From NCBI GenBank assembly GCA_916613615.1, contig OU744720.1, positions 74,737,338-74,801,337 on the forward strand: a DNA stretch of 64,000 nucleotides. Reading direction: 5' to 3'. How positions within the stretch are numbered: position 1 is the first letter of the stretch; each line of letters opens with the position of its first letter. Below the pieces are notes generated by a model, which worked only from the letters and a program-made list of their open reading frames with translations, was not told the origin of the DNA and did no database searches. The position numbers were made by a program, and so were the translations under genes. Shown here one piece after another: positions 37,001 to 52,000 of this stretch. The stretch comes from Steromphala cineraria (taxonomy: Eukaryota; Mollusca; Gastropoda; Trochida; Trochidae).

Positions 37001-40000
37001 TATGTGATGCTTCTAACAGTTTTCCCCTTTTTATTAAATTTGGGCTTCATGTTTGAATTACCAGTCCTGGTGTTTGAATATGTTGTTAAAATATCAACCA
37101 AGCAAGTTAACTAGGCATTGTTGACCTAGTCTTATATTGAGTCAAAATGTTCTTTCACTTTGTTTTAGGTTGTCTGCTTTCAGTCTAAAGATAGGCAGCA
37201 GGGACTGATATGTAAACTTGGAAAGCTGTGTTAACAAAAAGTGGTCTAGTGTCTTGTAAATGTCAACTGATTTTAGAGGTAAGATGAACATTAACCAATA
37301 TAACTAGATTAGCGTTTGCGGGACACCGCAAAAGCAGAGCAGCCCCGAAACTTGGGGTTTCGCCTTACCCTGTTCCGCCTTTTACAGGCCTCACCAAATT
37401 GGGCATTTTCTCATGACCTTGACCTTTGACACTCAAGGTCACACAATCAATGAACACATTTCATTGAGTATAACATTACTGTAATGAAATAAGGTGTTAA
37501 AAGTTAATTTAATCCATTTCTCCATATATGTTGACCTTGCCATGACCTTGACCTTGGACAGTTCGTACCCAAAACTTTTTTGAAATTTTTGTACTTCTCA
37601 AGAGATAATATTTACAAAATCTAAACTTCACAGCACAAAAACTTTTCAAGTTATCATGTTTACAAGGAATTGCAATAACTCATATCCATGACCTTGACCT
37701 TCAAGGTCACACAATCATTGAACACTTTTTATTGAGTATAACAATCATGTATTGATTAAAAGTCATCATAGTTAAAATTAACCATTTTCGCTAAACCATG
37801 CTTAAGTCATGACCTTACTGTGACCTTGACCTTTGACGGAGTGTAGCCAAAACCTTTTCAATTTTTTTTACTTTTCCAAGGATGATATATACCAAATTAG
37901 AGCTTCATAGCACAAAAACTTTTCAAGTTACCGTGTTTACAAGGAATTTTGTAGGGACTTTTATAACTCGTGACCTTGACCTTTGACCTTGTAAGTGAAC
38001 ATGTCATAATGATTCCCTGGAAGTGTTCACATTTAGACATGTTCATGAGTTCTGAAAAGCTAAATTGGATAAAGTTATAACCAAATTTAGTGCACATTGC
38101 AATAACTCATATCTCATGACCTTGACCTGACCTTCAAGGTTACACAATCAATGAACACTTTTTATTGAGTATAACAATCATGTATTGATTAAAAGTGTTC
38201 ATAGTTAAAATTAAGCATTTTCACTAAACCATGCTTAGTCATGACCTTGCTGTGACCTTGACCTTTGACGGATTGTAGCCTAAACCTTTTCAAAGTTTTT
38301 TACTTTTCCAAGGATGATACATACCAAGTTAGAGCTTCATAGCACAAAAACTTTTCAAGTTATCGCGTTTACAAGCAATTCTTAGAGTGATTACATAGCT
38401 CCTGACCTTGACCTTTGACCTTGAAAGTGAACGTGTCAAAATGGTTCCCCCGAGGTATGAGTAGTAAGTTATGAATAAGAGTTCTGGAAAGCTTAGTGGA
38501 AAAAAGTTATAGCTAGTAGTACGAGTGCGGCGGCGGAAACTTCACAAAAACTGATAGCAGCCCCATCTTAGACGGGGCTGCTAATTATGATTTGACGGTC
38601 ATTAGATGAAAACACTTTTGTGACGTACTCCTCTTGGAAGATAAAAAACCAGCTGAAAAAGATTTGTCAACCTTCAACAGGTTATTGGTTAGTAAGATGT
38701 TAAACAAGCCATGCAAAGCAAGACAAACTATCATACAGATAACATGCTAAACAAAGAACATGGTGAGTAATTACGTTGGTATGGTGTAAACTATAATCAT
38801 GTCAATTCTCTTGTTTGGCAACTCATTAACACAAAAGAATCTGGTCTACATGGTATTTGGTTAGTGCCTAAAAACCCAATGCACTGTTCGTAACTAAGGC
38901 ACAGCAAGGTCTACTATGTGTACATGTGAGTAGCGGACTGGTTTAGTAACATGGGTGCGAGTTTCAAGTGAAAGCAGAGAGATTGAGGGTGTGTGGGTCA
39001 TACTACAGTCACACAACAGTCAGTCACATAGACAAGGACAAGTGGTAGCAATGGGACAATGTGATAATGGTGGAGGCACATGACCATGACGACGATGACA
39101 ACAGATATGACCACAACAACAGAGTCGCTGGTAGCAGCAGCAGCATCTCAATCAGATACGATCCAGGTGATGGCAAGATCCACCTCTCTCAGATTGGGGA
39201 AAAATGTGGTCACACACACTAGCTTTCAGGTTAATTCTAGGTTGACTACTTCAAAAATACATTAAATCAAGTCCCACTCTACTCTGCAGTTTGCAAAGAA
39301 GCAAAATGAAAGGAGCTTCAATGAGAAATAGTTCCTACCTGGACTGAGCCCCCATGTTTATCTGCTGCTAGGTTAGACCCCAGCAATGCATTGGAGTGTC
39401 TGGGAGGCTCACCCCATGCATGCCCCCTTTGATTTGAACCCGGCTGAAAGGCAAATTAGTTTGGTTAGAGGAGGATGCTATTGCTGCATGAAAGGTTGGT
39501 TGGTTGGTTGGTTGGTGAATCACTGGGGAGGGGTTGGGGTGGTGGGTTTGTGTTGAAAGTTGGCTACATTCCTTTCTGGATGATGCTTTGGTACTGAACC
39601 ATGCTTTGTAGGCTCACTGGCTGGTTTATTGTGGTAGTAGTGTTCACAGGTGGGAAACTTTGTTACTGTTAGTCATTGGTTTGGTTAATACTTCACTTGA
39701 ACTCTAATCAACAAAACAATAATTCATGGCTTGGTATCAATTATGAAAATGAAAAATAGCAACTGAAGTAGTTTGTGCGACTGAAGAGGAAGCAAAAAAT
39801 TTCTCAAATGGAAGTTTGAGAAGATGAAATGAAACCAATGCAAAAGAAAGTAGGAAAAGAAACCAGAACATAAATAAACAATAGATTTGATCGCAAGGAT
39901 ATATTTCAGAACATGCAGTCAAGAAAAAGCAGACTGACTTTAATAGCAAAGATGAGATTGAGAATATATTCAAGGGCAAACATAAGATAAGGCTAAGGAG

Positions 40001-43000
40001 TTGCTTGAAAGAAACAAGCAAATGGAAATCATTCACTGAATTCTAATTTACTAAACATTATTTTTCTCCCTTGCAGTCATAATATGGAAGAGTTACTTCC
40101 CTTTGTTCATCATTGACTGCAATCAGAGTGACCTTGTGTTGTTTACTTCATGTTGCACATGAAAAGGCCTTTTCTTATGTGCCCCTTGTCTTCAGTAGAT
40201 ATATGCATGAATGAACAACTAACTACAAGCGATATAAATAGCTCTAGTAATACAGGTGATATGATTACCTCAAACACTGCTTATCATGCAAGGGCCATAC
40301 TTGAGGCATTTGGCTTGTCTATATTATACAAGAAGGCTAGGGGACTGAGATGTGTTAAACATGAACCATGCAGAGAATATAGATAGTTTCCTAGTCTACC
40401 TAGAGACCACCGTAAGCATGAGAGCCAGTCAGCCTTGGCTTGTTGAAGTCAACCAAGATATATATACTGGAGCCTAGTGCAGGCTAGCATATCAGACATG
40501 ATATAAACTATAGAGAGAATCAGTACATTAGGTACACTTTTACACCAACCATTAAGGTCAACTGCATTCTCATGCTATATTTTTGACGTTCTTCAGTAAA
40601 GTTTAAAGGTTACGACTCATTAATAATTCAACATACACTTGAGTATCATCATATATATACAACTTACCACATACCGAATGTGGGTTAAAACAATGAAACA
40701 TCATACACTATCACTCATTAGTTACAAATATACCACACTGTCTAACAACAGTTCATATCAGGTCCTTTATAGCCAATGTTGTTCCATGGTGATCAGGTGA
40801 GGCAACGCTTGTAATGTTTTAACAACTTTCATAGATTAGTGCAAATAGGCAACTTTGTAAGTTCACAATCTACTCACTGCTGTTGACCAAAAATTAATTG
40901 AATCATCACCCATGTTAAAAAATTAAACGAATCATCTGCTTGAAAAGTAAAGGTCAGGGAATTTTCAATAGGTGGTTGTGTTTTTCCCTGTGAACTACAT
41001 TCAAAAATCTTGATTTATTCAAAGATTTGATGGGAACATATCCCAAAACCCTCTCCCTTTGGTTCACTACTTTTAACATTAATGTCAAAATAACTTAATA
41101 GTTGAGGTTGACAAAATACAAAGAAGAAGATATGGCCTCAGACCCGTCCAGGAACAACACTGGTAACGACAGAGTCACTAGAGTGTAAGGTATGCAGGTA
41201 TATATAGACATGTGGAACACCTACCCCTCTGTTGGTGGTGGGGTGTCTGACCCTCGACGGCTCCGAGTCCCTGTGGGGGGATGGGCCGTTATCAGGGGCA
41301 CTCAGCGACACCGGCGTCGACTGCGAATAAAAGGCAAACATTCAAACGTATACCAGCACCTTTGTCAAAATTTGGAAAAACATCTACTTTAAGACTATGC
41401 ATGATTAATTATAATGTTCTTTGGAAAATGGTTTTCTTTGTGTATTCAAGATTAATTCATTGGATTATATGTAGATGATTATTTGATGATTTGTTTGGAG
41501 AAGTATAAAATTATCAGCATGATTGAAATTAAAAAGGTTGATGAATATTCATTATTTATGAAGCTTGATACATGCGATCGAAAGTCCATACGTAATTTAG
41601 GATGCAGCAAAAACCAAGACATCCAAGCAAAATTTCATTGTTACTTTAAAAAAATAAATCTTAAATCAAATTGGTAAAACTAACCACAAGCAAAATCCCT
41701 TGATACAATTGTCATAAATATCTCTACATATCAGCTACATAACTACAGCAAAAATATGCAAACTGTATTTAGGTTATCATTTCAGCATATTGAGTATAAG
41801 GGTGGAAAATTACAAATATATATATTAAATTAATTGCTGAACAAGAGTTTCTAGGAACAAAACTCTATAATCACAATTGAAGACCTTTATCTTAAGAACT
41901 TAGTATTTTGCTCATGAATTCTCCTACATCAAATACTATTCCTTTGAGTGAACATGCTATTCACATTTTACAGAATCAAATACAGGGCTGTTGACTGTTT
42001 GTAGAAGCACATTAGAGACAAGTATATGACTATACAGTCTGCATAATCTGCTATACTACAAAGATGAAAACGTGCTGCAAGATTACTTGAGATCTCACCA
42101 CTTGGCGGCCGACCCAGTCAAATTGCCAATCACAGTCATAGCTCATCTTGTCCATGAGATCTGTCAGTAGTTTTCGCAGGTAGTCGTAGTCAGGGGTCTC
42201 GAAGAAATCCAACCGACGCACGTACCGCAGATACGTTGCTAGTTCATCTGAATAGATCACAAGTTTTCAACAAACATTTGCCAATAATTTAAGTGATACT
42301 AGTTGCCAACCTGAAGTTATTCTTGCCATTGAGAAAAGGTAATTTGATGTAAAGAAAGACACGAGTTGTGTCAAGAAATGAAAGGCAAACACTATTTACC
42401 CTAAATTTTGAAAAAGGTAAGACAATCAAAAATGTAACTTAATATTCTTTTCAACCGTTCACCTGCAAATGCAGTTAAATTTCGAAAATAAGGTCACAGG
42501 AATGATCAGGTACCAATTGACTTAACAGAAAATACATTTCTAATGTTAACACCGAGTTTCATGGCTTTTTAATGTTCATTTATTTGAAGTGTCCCTTTTG
42601 CAACAAACTGTTGAAATTACCTGGGAAATTTTCACACAAAACTTCAATAGGCGTGGCTCGTTTCGTGTCACCAATCTTCTGATACCTTTCTTTTAATGTG
42701 TCGGCTTTGAGCCCTTGCCATGGCAGACTGCCCCTCAAGAAGTACATGAACATGTGACCTAAAGCTTCTAAATCATCCCGCCGACTTTGCTCTAAAGAAA
42801 AATAATATATATTTTCACCCATTAGCTTCCTTTTGCAGGGAAAATTTACCCAAGAAGCTACCTTATAATTGACATAAAATATCTTTTGAGTATTACACAA
42901 TATCAAAGACATGACTTGTATCCAGATATATATATATGATCACATGTTAGTCATAATTTCACAACCAAAATAAAGGCCTCGGTTAAAAAAAAAAAATTCC

Positions 43001-46000
43001 CACATAGTCATTACTGGTTCAAACATCAGCTTAATAAATTTCGAACAGTAAGTAAGCGTAAGTTAATTGAAAGAAGGAATTTTTCAAAATTGAAAAATTC
43101 TCCCAGATGTAATTTTTTTAAAGACGTTCAGTTCATAAAGAAGTACTTCAAAGATCATTTTCTACAATTTTAAAATGAAAAAACTTGCCTAGCTGTTTTT
43201 GTAGATTAATAGACTGAGAAAGGCCTCACCTTTGCCGAGATGTGTGTTTATACTCATATATCTGGCGGTTCCTGTGAGACTCTTGTGCTCCCTGTAAGGT
43301 ATATGCTTGTGGGTCTCAGGGTCTATGTACTCTTTGGCCAGACCGAAGTCTATGATGTGAATGATATGCTGTTTTTTGGTCGATTGTCTCCCGATCAGAA
43401 AGTTTTCTGGTTTAACATCTCGATAAATAAGGTGTTTTGAATGGACGTATTCCATTCGTGATATCTGAAAATCACAACCAAAGACTCTTGACAAACATAA
43501 TAGATGTACATCTGAAATCATGTGTAAAAAGACCCATTATTGCAATTTTCACTATTGTTATCACATCAGGAGACTAATCAACCAATTGTTCTAAAAACAA
43601 TTGACAATGTCAAATTATTATTCAATCAATGATTAATCTTTTTATGAATAAAGATCCATCCATATAACTCTTGTGATGATTCACAAACCAAATGTTAACA
43701 TTTTAATGATATTTAGCAATAGCAATATTTCTTACCAACTGAATTGCTATCATGAGCACAGTTTTGAGTGAAAACTTGCGATCACACAAGTCAAACAGAT
43801 CTTCTAGACTGGGTCCCAGCAACTCCAAGACGAGGGCATTGTACTTGCCACATGGACCGAAGTAGTACACCTGAGGAACTCCATCTGCAACACAAACAAG
43901 TCTCTTTTAGTGCACACATTAATACACTGTATGGACACGGCCAGTCCACCAACCAGGGACCTGCCTATAATACAATATATGTAATGAAATAGTTTTTTTA
44001 TGTAACAGTAAGGAATCAAGATTTTAGTTTTGTTAGTAGTTCATATGTTTAGTTTGTTCAGTACACATTAAACCCACAAAGTGTGATGTTTATTTAAATC
44101 ATTGTATATAATCAGTTGAAATCATTGAGTGTTCCGCAAGAGTGTAAGTCAAATAATAACCTATGTCCTCGCAAGTGTATTTTTCATAGCTCCTTGGTAG
44201 GTTATCATTTTTTACGTAACTTGTTGCTGCCAAGTAGATAAAAATGACGGAATGCAATTTTTCAACTTATATCTACTAAATATAAATAGGAGATGCAGCT
44301 ATGTAGTTATTCTGCATTCACATATATAATTATGTATCGTTTTTATCCCTTATTCATATCTTGTATTCTCCTGGCTCCCAAATCAAGATACACAAATATT
44401 TCTATGTATTCCTTCACCGATTGACAAAAATGAAACCAAAAACTTCTTTCATAACTTTTCAAACACCAAGGTAAATGCACTGTGATGAATCCTTGTCTGG
44501 TACTGCACAAACTATGAACAATTGCAATACAACTTTATTGTGTACAACATATCTGAACCCCTGGTAGGGTTTGAACTCAGGAACTCTTCATCAAAGCTGA
44601 AATCACCAATCAATGTCCCTATCATAACTGTTAACCATATCATAGCACAAACTGTTATAGGCAAGATATAAATAAAAACATATTGATTCAGGCCATAGAA
44701 ACCAGGAATGTGATAGAAACTTGATATGACAGCTACAATCTCCTGTCTGATAAGGAAATCAAATCAACTGGTCATCAAGGGCAAGCTGTCTCTTGTTCAA
44801 CAGGAACTAGATGTTCAGCAAAACATGTTTAGTTTTAAACTGATTCTAAGGCATCTAACAATATTTGTATCAGTGCATCTTTAATCAAAATATTATAGCC
44901 GTAATATTTTCAGTTTAGGTATCCTTGCACTAGGAACCTCTAGGAAATGAGTAAGAATGTGTTATTATATAGATCAATATTTTTATATTTTTGAACTCAT
45001 CTATTCCCCCCCCCCCCCCCCCCCCCATTGTTTAATACCAAAAGGTCAAAGCCAAATGTGTAAGTTTTAAGATTAGGTTCAGCTTGAAAAGCTCTTCTAA
45101 AAGTCAAATATCAAACCTATTCATTCAGATTCCTTTTTCAGATGAAAAACAAGCATAGATAAAGTATCAATAATTCAATTTGACATGGTCGCTGCTTCAA
45201 GATGTCTGGAACAAATCAGATAAAATACAGTCTCGTAAAGGAGATAAGATAAGAAAACCTTAGAGGGGATTTACTTCAAATAAAATATTGCCCCTAGGCC
45301 CTAAACAAGAGTGATTGTGGACATTTACTGAAATGTGAAGGCCATGATTACGTAATCTGATTTAGTGGTAATGTATGATATTTAAGCTGAGCTTGACAGT
45401 GTTTTTGTGTCTTTCTGGAGAGAGACGAAAGCTGAGAGCGGTGGTTGCCTGTCAGCGGCTGATCATCTGAGATATGTCAACAGAGATTGAAGGGAAGTCT
45501 GAGGGAACTAGCCCTCTCTCTCTCCTCGGAGTGTCGACTCTTTGTTCAACTGCAAACACCTCTCATACATTGTTGAACCAACAGAAACTGCAGGTGAAGG
45601 CAAAGTAAAACCAGGAGTCTTAGTCTCTGGCCAAGTCAAATTTGCCAAGGTTTTTTCTTCCTGCATCCCTGTGCTCCTTATATGAGGGCTATGTATGAAC
45701 ATGAATTGTGGGAGGAAATATTGGTGTTTGTTCAATGAAGGACAAACAAGGTGAAAATGCTGAACTGTGTTGATCAACATATCATGTAACAGCAATGGCA
45801 TGCTTCCACAGAGTACACCAAATTCATCGACTGAAATTCTGATGTAATAACATACAAGTTGATTCTGGAGCGAAACAGAGCCTCTTATATTGACATGAGA
45901 ATTTAATTTCTTTGCTTTAAGGCTGACGTCAACTGGTGTTTTACAAAAATATTTACATGATTCCAAATTAATCAAATCTATAACTACTGACAGCAGAAAT

Positions 46001-49000
46001 ATGCATCAATCACTTTTCAATATACACAAATGTTGCCAAAGCAGCTTTACTGATTGATTAAAATAGAACAGATCACAATGCACAAATATACAAAATGATA
46101 CTGTGATTTGTTAAGTTGAAGATTTTCCAAGCAAACCCCCAAGAGAAGATTCATACAAGTTTCCTGCATTGAGGCTGGACAGCTCAATCAATAAACTGTA
46201 TCATTGATGTACGTCCACTGTTAAGAACATTAAGGTTTCAAGTACTGCCTAGATTGTGTTGATGACTTTCTTGGTTCAATGTACACATAACATGTACTAC
46301 GACCACTCTAGCAATTTAAATGCGGAAATTATGGCCATGTAAGTACTCAACTCAGCTTCAGCTTGTGGGCCAATATGTTGCAAGACAGACAGATCTAATT
46401 AATCTGCGATCAAGAAACCTTCTGTAGAGAGGCATTACTTCCATTTCGCTGCTCACTGATCTATTTCAAGTCCATTCCCTCAAGAATACGGATACAATGT
46501 AAGAAACAAGTAATTTGAAAACGGTCTGACATCATGTTAAGGGATGCAATGAGAAAATTATAATGAATGGCAAAAGTTGCATGCAAGAGACCTATCAGAG
46601 TCAATGGACGGAAAGGAAAGTTGTCAATATATGTAAATATATATTTCTAAATGGAGAATAAGACCAGGAGCAATTCAAGTAGACTAAAGCAGTGATGAGT
46701 CTTTCTGGAAATTCAGCCACTGCAAAGATAATTGGTCTTGGAGAACTGAGCCTCTAAAGAGTTGATTAAGATTCCTGGTTATCTCATCTTCTTGTATGAT
46801 CTAAAGGCTGGAAGAGAGTTCAAGACAATCAATACTTGGTAAGACTCCACTCGCCAAGGAGAAACAGTCACATAAGAAACCTATAGTCACTATCTCTTTA
46901 GTTACTCCATTGGGAAACATTTGTCTGAGCAGAGGAAAGAAGGTGTAAACCATCAACTGTAACCAACAGTACTATTCATGGACTGAAAATCTATTCAAAT
47001 ACAAGAGCCAAGAGGATTTGTATTTTGAAGTCTTATTACTTCAGTCTTGCAAAAAAATAAAAGAGGAGCTGACAAAAGAAATAACGCCGAGTCACTGACT
47101 TAATTTACGTTGAGATACTTTGATTCACGGTGCAAGCTATGTACTTTTTAAAAACTCACACAGCCGTTTTTAGGTATGATTTTCGTAGTTATTTTTAAAA
47201 AATATATTTTCTCTTTGAAAATGTATTTGAAAGTCGGATAAAAAAATCAGTTTCGATTGACATTGATTATCAATTTCAATTAAAATGCTATTCGATTATA
47301 TATTTTTTGTAGGTTTGCATGATAATGATACAAAATGCAATTAGTGTATTGCACACTGTATATATGCCGATTTAGAGGTACTTTTAGGAACCCTACGACA
47401 GTCACATAGTTAGAATTATACACAAATTTCACACCTACAGATTTTAAGGAAGAAGTGACCAGTGGGTAGGATGAGCCATCTTTTGCCTAGAAAAATTCAT
47501 TGTATCAATAGCAGCTTGAAATATGACTACATGTTAATTTTGTCATCCTAACAACACTGCTTATAAACAACAATAAGTTCATAGCTTACAATGCACACTG
47601 GAACTAACCACTGATATATCACTCCAAGTTTTTTTATTACATCATTTAAAATTCCGTAATAACAGTATTCCAATCTGCTTCAATGTGTTACAACACTTCC
47701 AGACCAAGCATTACGTAGGAGTAAGGATTAAGCAAGAGTTTAACATTTAACATGGGGCTTATATTCCTGGACTGTTCCCAGTGTAAAGCAGCTTAGTTTG
47801 AGTGTACTAATATAATACTGCAACAGATGTTGGCGATACAAGGAAGATCTGCAGCTAGCTACATACTAACACTGTAGCCAGTTGGAGATCTGTAGATCAA
47901 TAAGGGATATTATGAAGGTCTGGATTGACCACAGAGATAATTGATAATTAGGCTGGTAAGTCAGGCGACTCACCAATGAACGGCAGACCAGCAGAAGTGC
48001 TCTCTGCTTAGACCGCACATCATCAAGTTTGACTACCGGCGCTTTTCATTGATTGGATGGCGTCAGTGTCAACACCAATCCATTTTTTTATCAAGAAAAA
48101 CATGATGAGATAATTGAAGGGAGTAGTAACTGTGAGTCTCTAGGCAAGTAAAGCACCTGCAGCTTGGGGAATTGAGAAGTTAAATCTCTAGATCACTGCT
48201 GGCTTGGCTTCCATGCTAACAAACACTTCAATTCCCTGGCACACAGAGTGCCCTTCAACATTCTTAATAAGGTTATCAATATAAAATCTTCGAATCAAAT
48301 ATAGATAACAAGACTATCAAATATTCAGATGATCCTGAAAACTTGTATTTTTAAATGTGGCACAAATGTCAAGTGACGTACATAAGGTCAAAAGCTTAAC
48401 TTGTTTTTCTCTCTAGATACACAAAGGTAATCAATATTCTATTACATACAAAGTGAACTCGCTACCTGATAGCATTAGGAGAACCCAGAGTAAACGAGGG
48501 AGTTCATGCTCATAACTAACAACAGATACATTACCTTTGTCAAGACACTGAACCCCTTGATCTTTGAAATACACCAAAGACCACTTAATTTCACTGACAA
48601 GGTCAAATTAACAAAATAATAATATTTTTCAAACCTCAAATAAACTTTACAGTGAGATCAGCAGATACATGTTGGATTTATATTAAGTCACATAACTGCT
48701 CGATCTAATTATAGCTCTGATGAAATTTGGAACACTCTCCATGAATTGAAATTTTAATGTTGATCAAGGGTCACATTAATCCCCGTAAAGTTCTCTTACA
48801 ATATTTTTTCCATAACACCAAAAAATGAATCTCATAATCTTTTCTAATTTAAGCTGAGTATGACATACTATTGTTATCTTGAATAAACACAATAGCAAAA
48901 CATTTGGGATACTCATTCTTCTGTAGAAATCTATATGAGTGTCAATGTTCGTAAAGTAATTTTCATAATAAAAAAGGCTCATTTGAATTACATTTTATTC

Positions 49001-52000
49001 TAAAGGAAAGAGTATGGGAGAAGCTAATGATGATAGAAACCTGTGGTATCGAGGTGGCAAGTGTGATCAAACAGAGATGCCAAACATCCTTGCTTGCTAG
49101 TGTTACATACAGGCTCCATCTAGCCCTGCACAGAGCAGACAATGGACTAGGTACACACACTGGCCGCAGTAGTTCTTCCTTCACATGTTTCAGTATCCCT
49201 CTGTGTTTACAGAACTACATCTACTGCGGGTAGTCTAATCCACAGTCTGTACCATCTTACCAACATCTTGAATGAAAAATACAGATTAATTTCTGATTAT
49301 CATATCCAAAACAAAAGAAAGGGGTAATTAAAAAAAATATGTTTATAGAGATTTTTTCTTTTGTCAGTATAACCAGTGAATATCAAGGACACAATTCTTA
49401 TCTTCTCGTTATTTTATATAGATAAGGAAAGATTTTGTTTGGAACATCAAGCCCTATAGACTTTACACAATTCTTTGACAAAAGCGTATAAGGCCAATAC
49501 TTGTCCAATGTAGATCACACCTTGAATATGTTAAACATGGCTCTATGTAAAACGAATTCAAGTGCTACTATTTATAACTGAATTAACGCCAGTAAATTAT
49601 CATATCATATTGTACTATAGCAGTATCAAAACATGTTTGAGAAGGAAGGAAGGTCATAATGATGTGACTTGTCCTGCTTCATTACAGTGTATCATATAGC
49701 AGCCTTCATACAGTCTAGGTCTTAATTCTGCAAGTCTAGATTGACTGAATTTGAAATGAAAACCCTAAAGAAATAAATGAATGCAAATGATGGTACAGTA
49801 ATTATTTGAAATATTTCATAAACTTAAGTTTAGCCTATTTATAACACTGCATACTTTAGAACATAATTATTTTACTCAAAAATAGTAATAAGTGACATAA
49901 TATGCTGTTGCGTCAAGTAATCAATGTAAGAAAAAGGTAAGATGTAGCTTTGTTTGATTAGATGACAGTATAGAACATCAGAAGACAGTTGACTGGAAGG
50001 ACTACCAACCAGCTACACTAAATCAATACTTTGATTGTTCTCCAGGCTAAGGACAAAGACAAGGTATGCAAAGTAACATAATGACATTTTGCTTCAATGA
50101 ACAAGTAATTGCATCGTGGTTTAATGTGTCTGCTTCACTCGTGTGGCATAAGCACCTGAAAGGTTATGACATACAACCTGAGAGGAAATTTATAACTTTG
50201 TTGCTTCATAGGTTTCCTTCATCTGCTTGATCTATGATGCATCAAAGGTTCGAGAACCATCTTACATAAAAAGTTAAAAACCAGCATTCTTAAAAGTCAA
50301 ATAACACAATTTTACTTGTAAAACCAACATTATATTATCCCTATTCATAAATCTGTACAGATATTTTCAACAAATGTTTCCTTATATAACATAACTTCTA
50401 TAGTGTCAAACAGATCATAAATTACTTGAAATCAGGTAAACTGAATCATTATAAATGATTGGCAGAATAACCTTGTGTTGCAGGCTAAACTTGTTGCAAT
50501 TAAGATTGGACATGCAGTCGAAAATCCTATGAGTTTCTGTTAAACAATGCAATGTATGAATTTTGATATAGTCTGAAAGTTTGTATTATCATTTAGTTGA
50601 GAACAAAGTTAAGCCAAAATGTCGTTTAATGTGACATGTAACAGTTAAAGTGTAGGATATGTTACAAGCATAAAAGAACCAACTCCATTTATCAACTTGA
50701 AAAATATAAACAACAAAATCCTTTGCACAGCTCCCAAAAACTACCGCCGGGCTCAAAGTTTTGCTGTGCTTGCATGTTTGAGATTTGCGAGCAGGTTAAG
50801 GAAGCTTGTATTATTGTGGTCTAGTGATTGACAGGGAACATGGTGGCAGCACATGCATCCCCTGTAGGGGTGTTATCTAAACCATCTGTTCACAGGTCCT
50901 GGTGCTCCCTCCCATCTGGCACCTGTTGCATGTCCTAACATGCAGCAACCTTACATTCAACAACATTCAACTATACCAGCTACCTTTTGTTCATACCATT
51001 CTTCATATATACCATACATATACATGCTTATACTTACTGACATGCCTGCATTTAATCTCAAGATATATATGAGTACATACTTGTTGAGACCTTGTGTTAA
51101 GTTATTCAAAAGAAGATGAAAGATATTTATCTTCATGAAAATAATAAATTGTGCACTTTTTTTCTCCAGAAGAGGCAAGGGCAGTAGGACTTTTTATGAC
51201 AAGTCAGCATAAAAATACCCCCCCCCCCTTCCTATGACTTGTGTTAATACTACATAATATAGAAATAGCATACTGTAAGTATGTATATTGAAAGTGAAGT
51301 GATATTGAATAAAGACGAAAAGAGGTAGATGACATCTTGTAGCAATCATGTTTATTATTCACATGTCACGATGTGTTACAACTTGCAATAACTGATAAAT
51401 ATCAACATGATGGATGTTACAAGGCTAATAGATGATGATTATCATAATAAGACACCATATGTCAACATAGAAAAAAAGTAAATAAAAACAGTAACAAAGT
51501 TACTAGATGGATTCTGCAGCTCATATGTTTTTTTCCTTTATATATCTCACATTGCAATCTTACATGTCTGAATCTATTGATATTCGAAAAATTTTCACTA
51601 GTTACTCTGCTAGTCAAAGAAAGTCTACACGAGATTTCTGCATCTTAGTGCTTTGGTACATTTAAAGGAGTGAAGCGAGCAGATTTGGAGGTTCTTTCTT
51701 TGCACATTGTCACTCTCAATACCAAACATGCTCTGACTTACAAAGTGAAATGCATTTCCAACATTTCAAAAATTAAATTTAGCTTTATACATAAACAAAC
51801 TGGCAAAATATCACTCCTCAAAAACAAGGATACCATCTAGCCTTGATGACCCCGAGTAGTCACACTGACTGAACTAGCTAGCCATGGCGGTCACAGAGAG
51901 TTCAAAACACTGGTACACATTCATTAGTATCATTACACAAGCCAATACATCATTACTTCTTATGCCAATTACTTTTAAGAGAACAGAAGGAATCCTTTAA

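Noticed and set aside
39080..39265. Thr/Met-rich plus-strand open frame
   Set aside because: It stems from a simple (atg/aca)-rich tract antisense to a CSNK1G intron.
45508..45975. 155-codon minus-strand open frame inside CSNK1G intron 3
   Set aside because: No recognisable domain, no splice or promoter context; it can be chance.
47985..48080. Possible internal CSNK1G promoter (minus-strand CCAAT box and a CATTG|GTGAGT donor in a GC-richer patch)
   Set aside because: A transcript from here would lack the P-loop and catalytic Lys; no start codon in frame and no other support.
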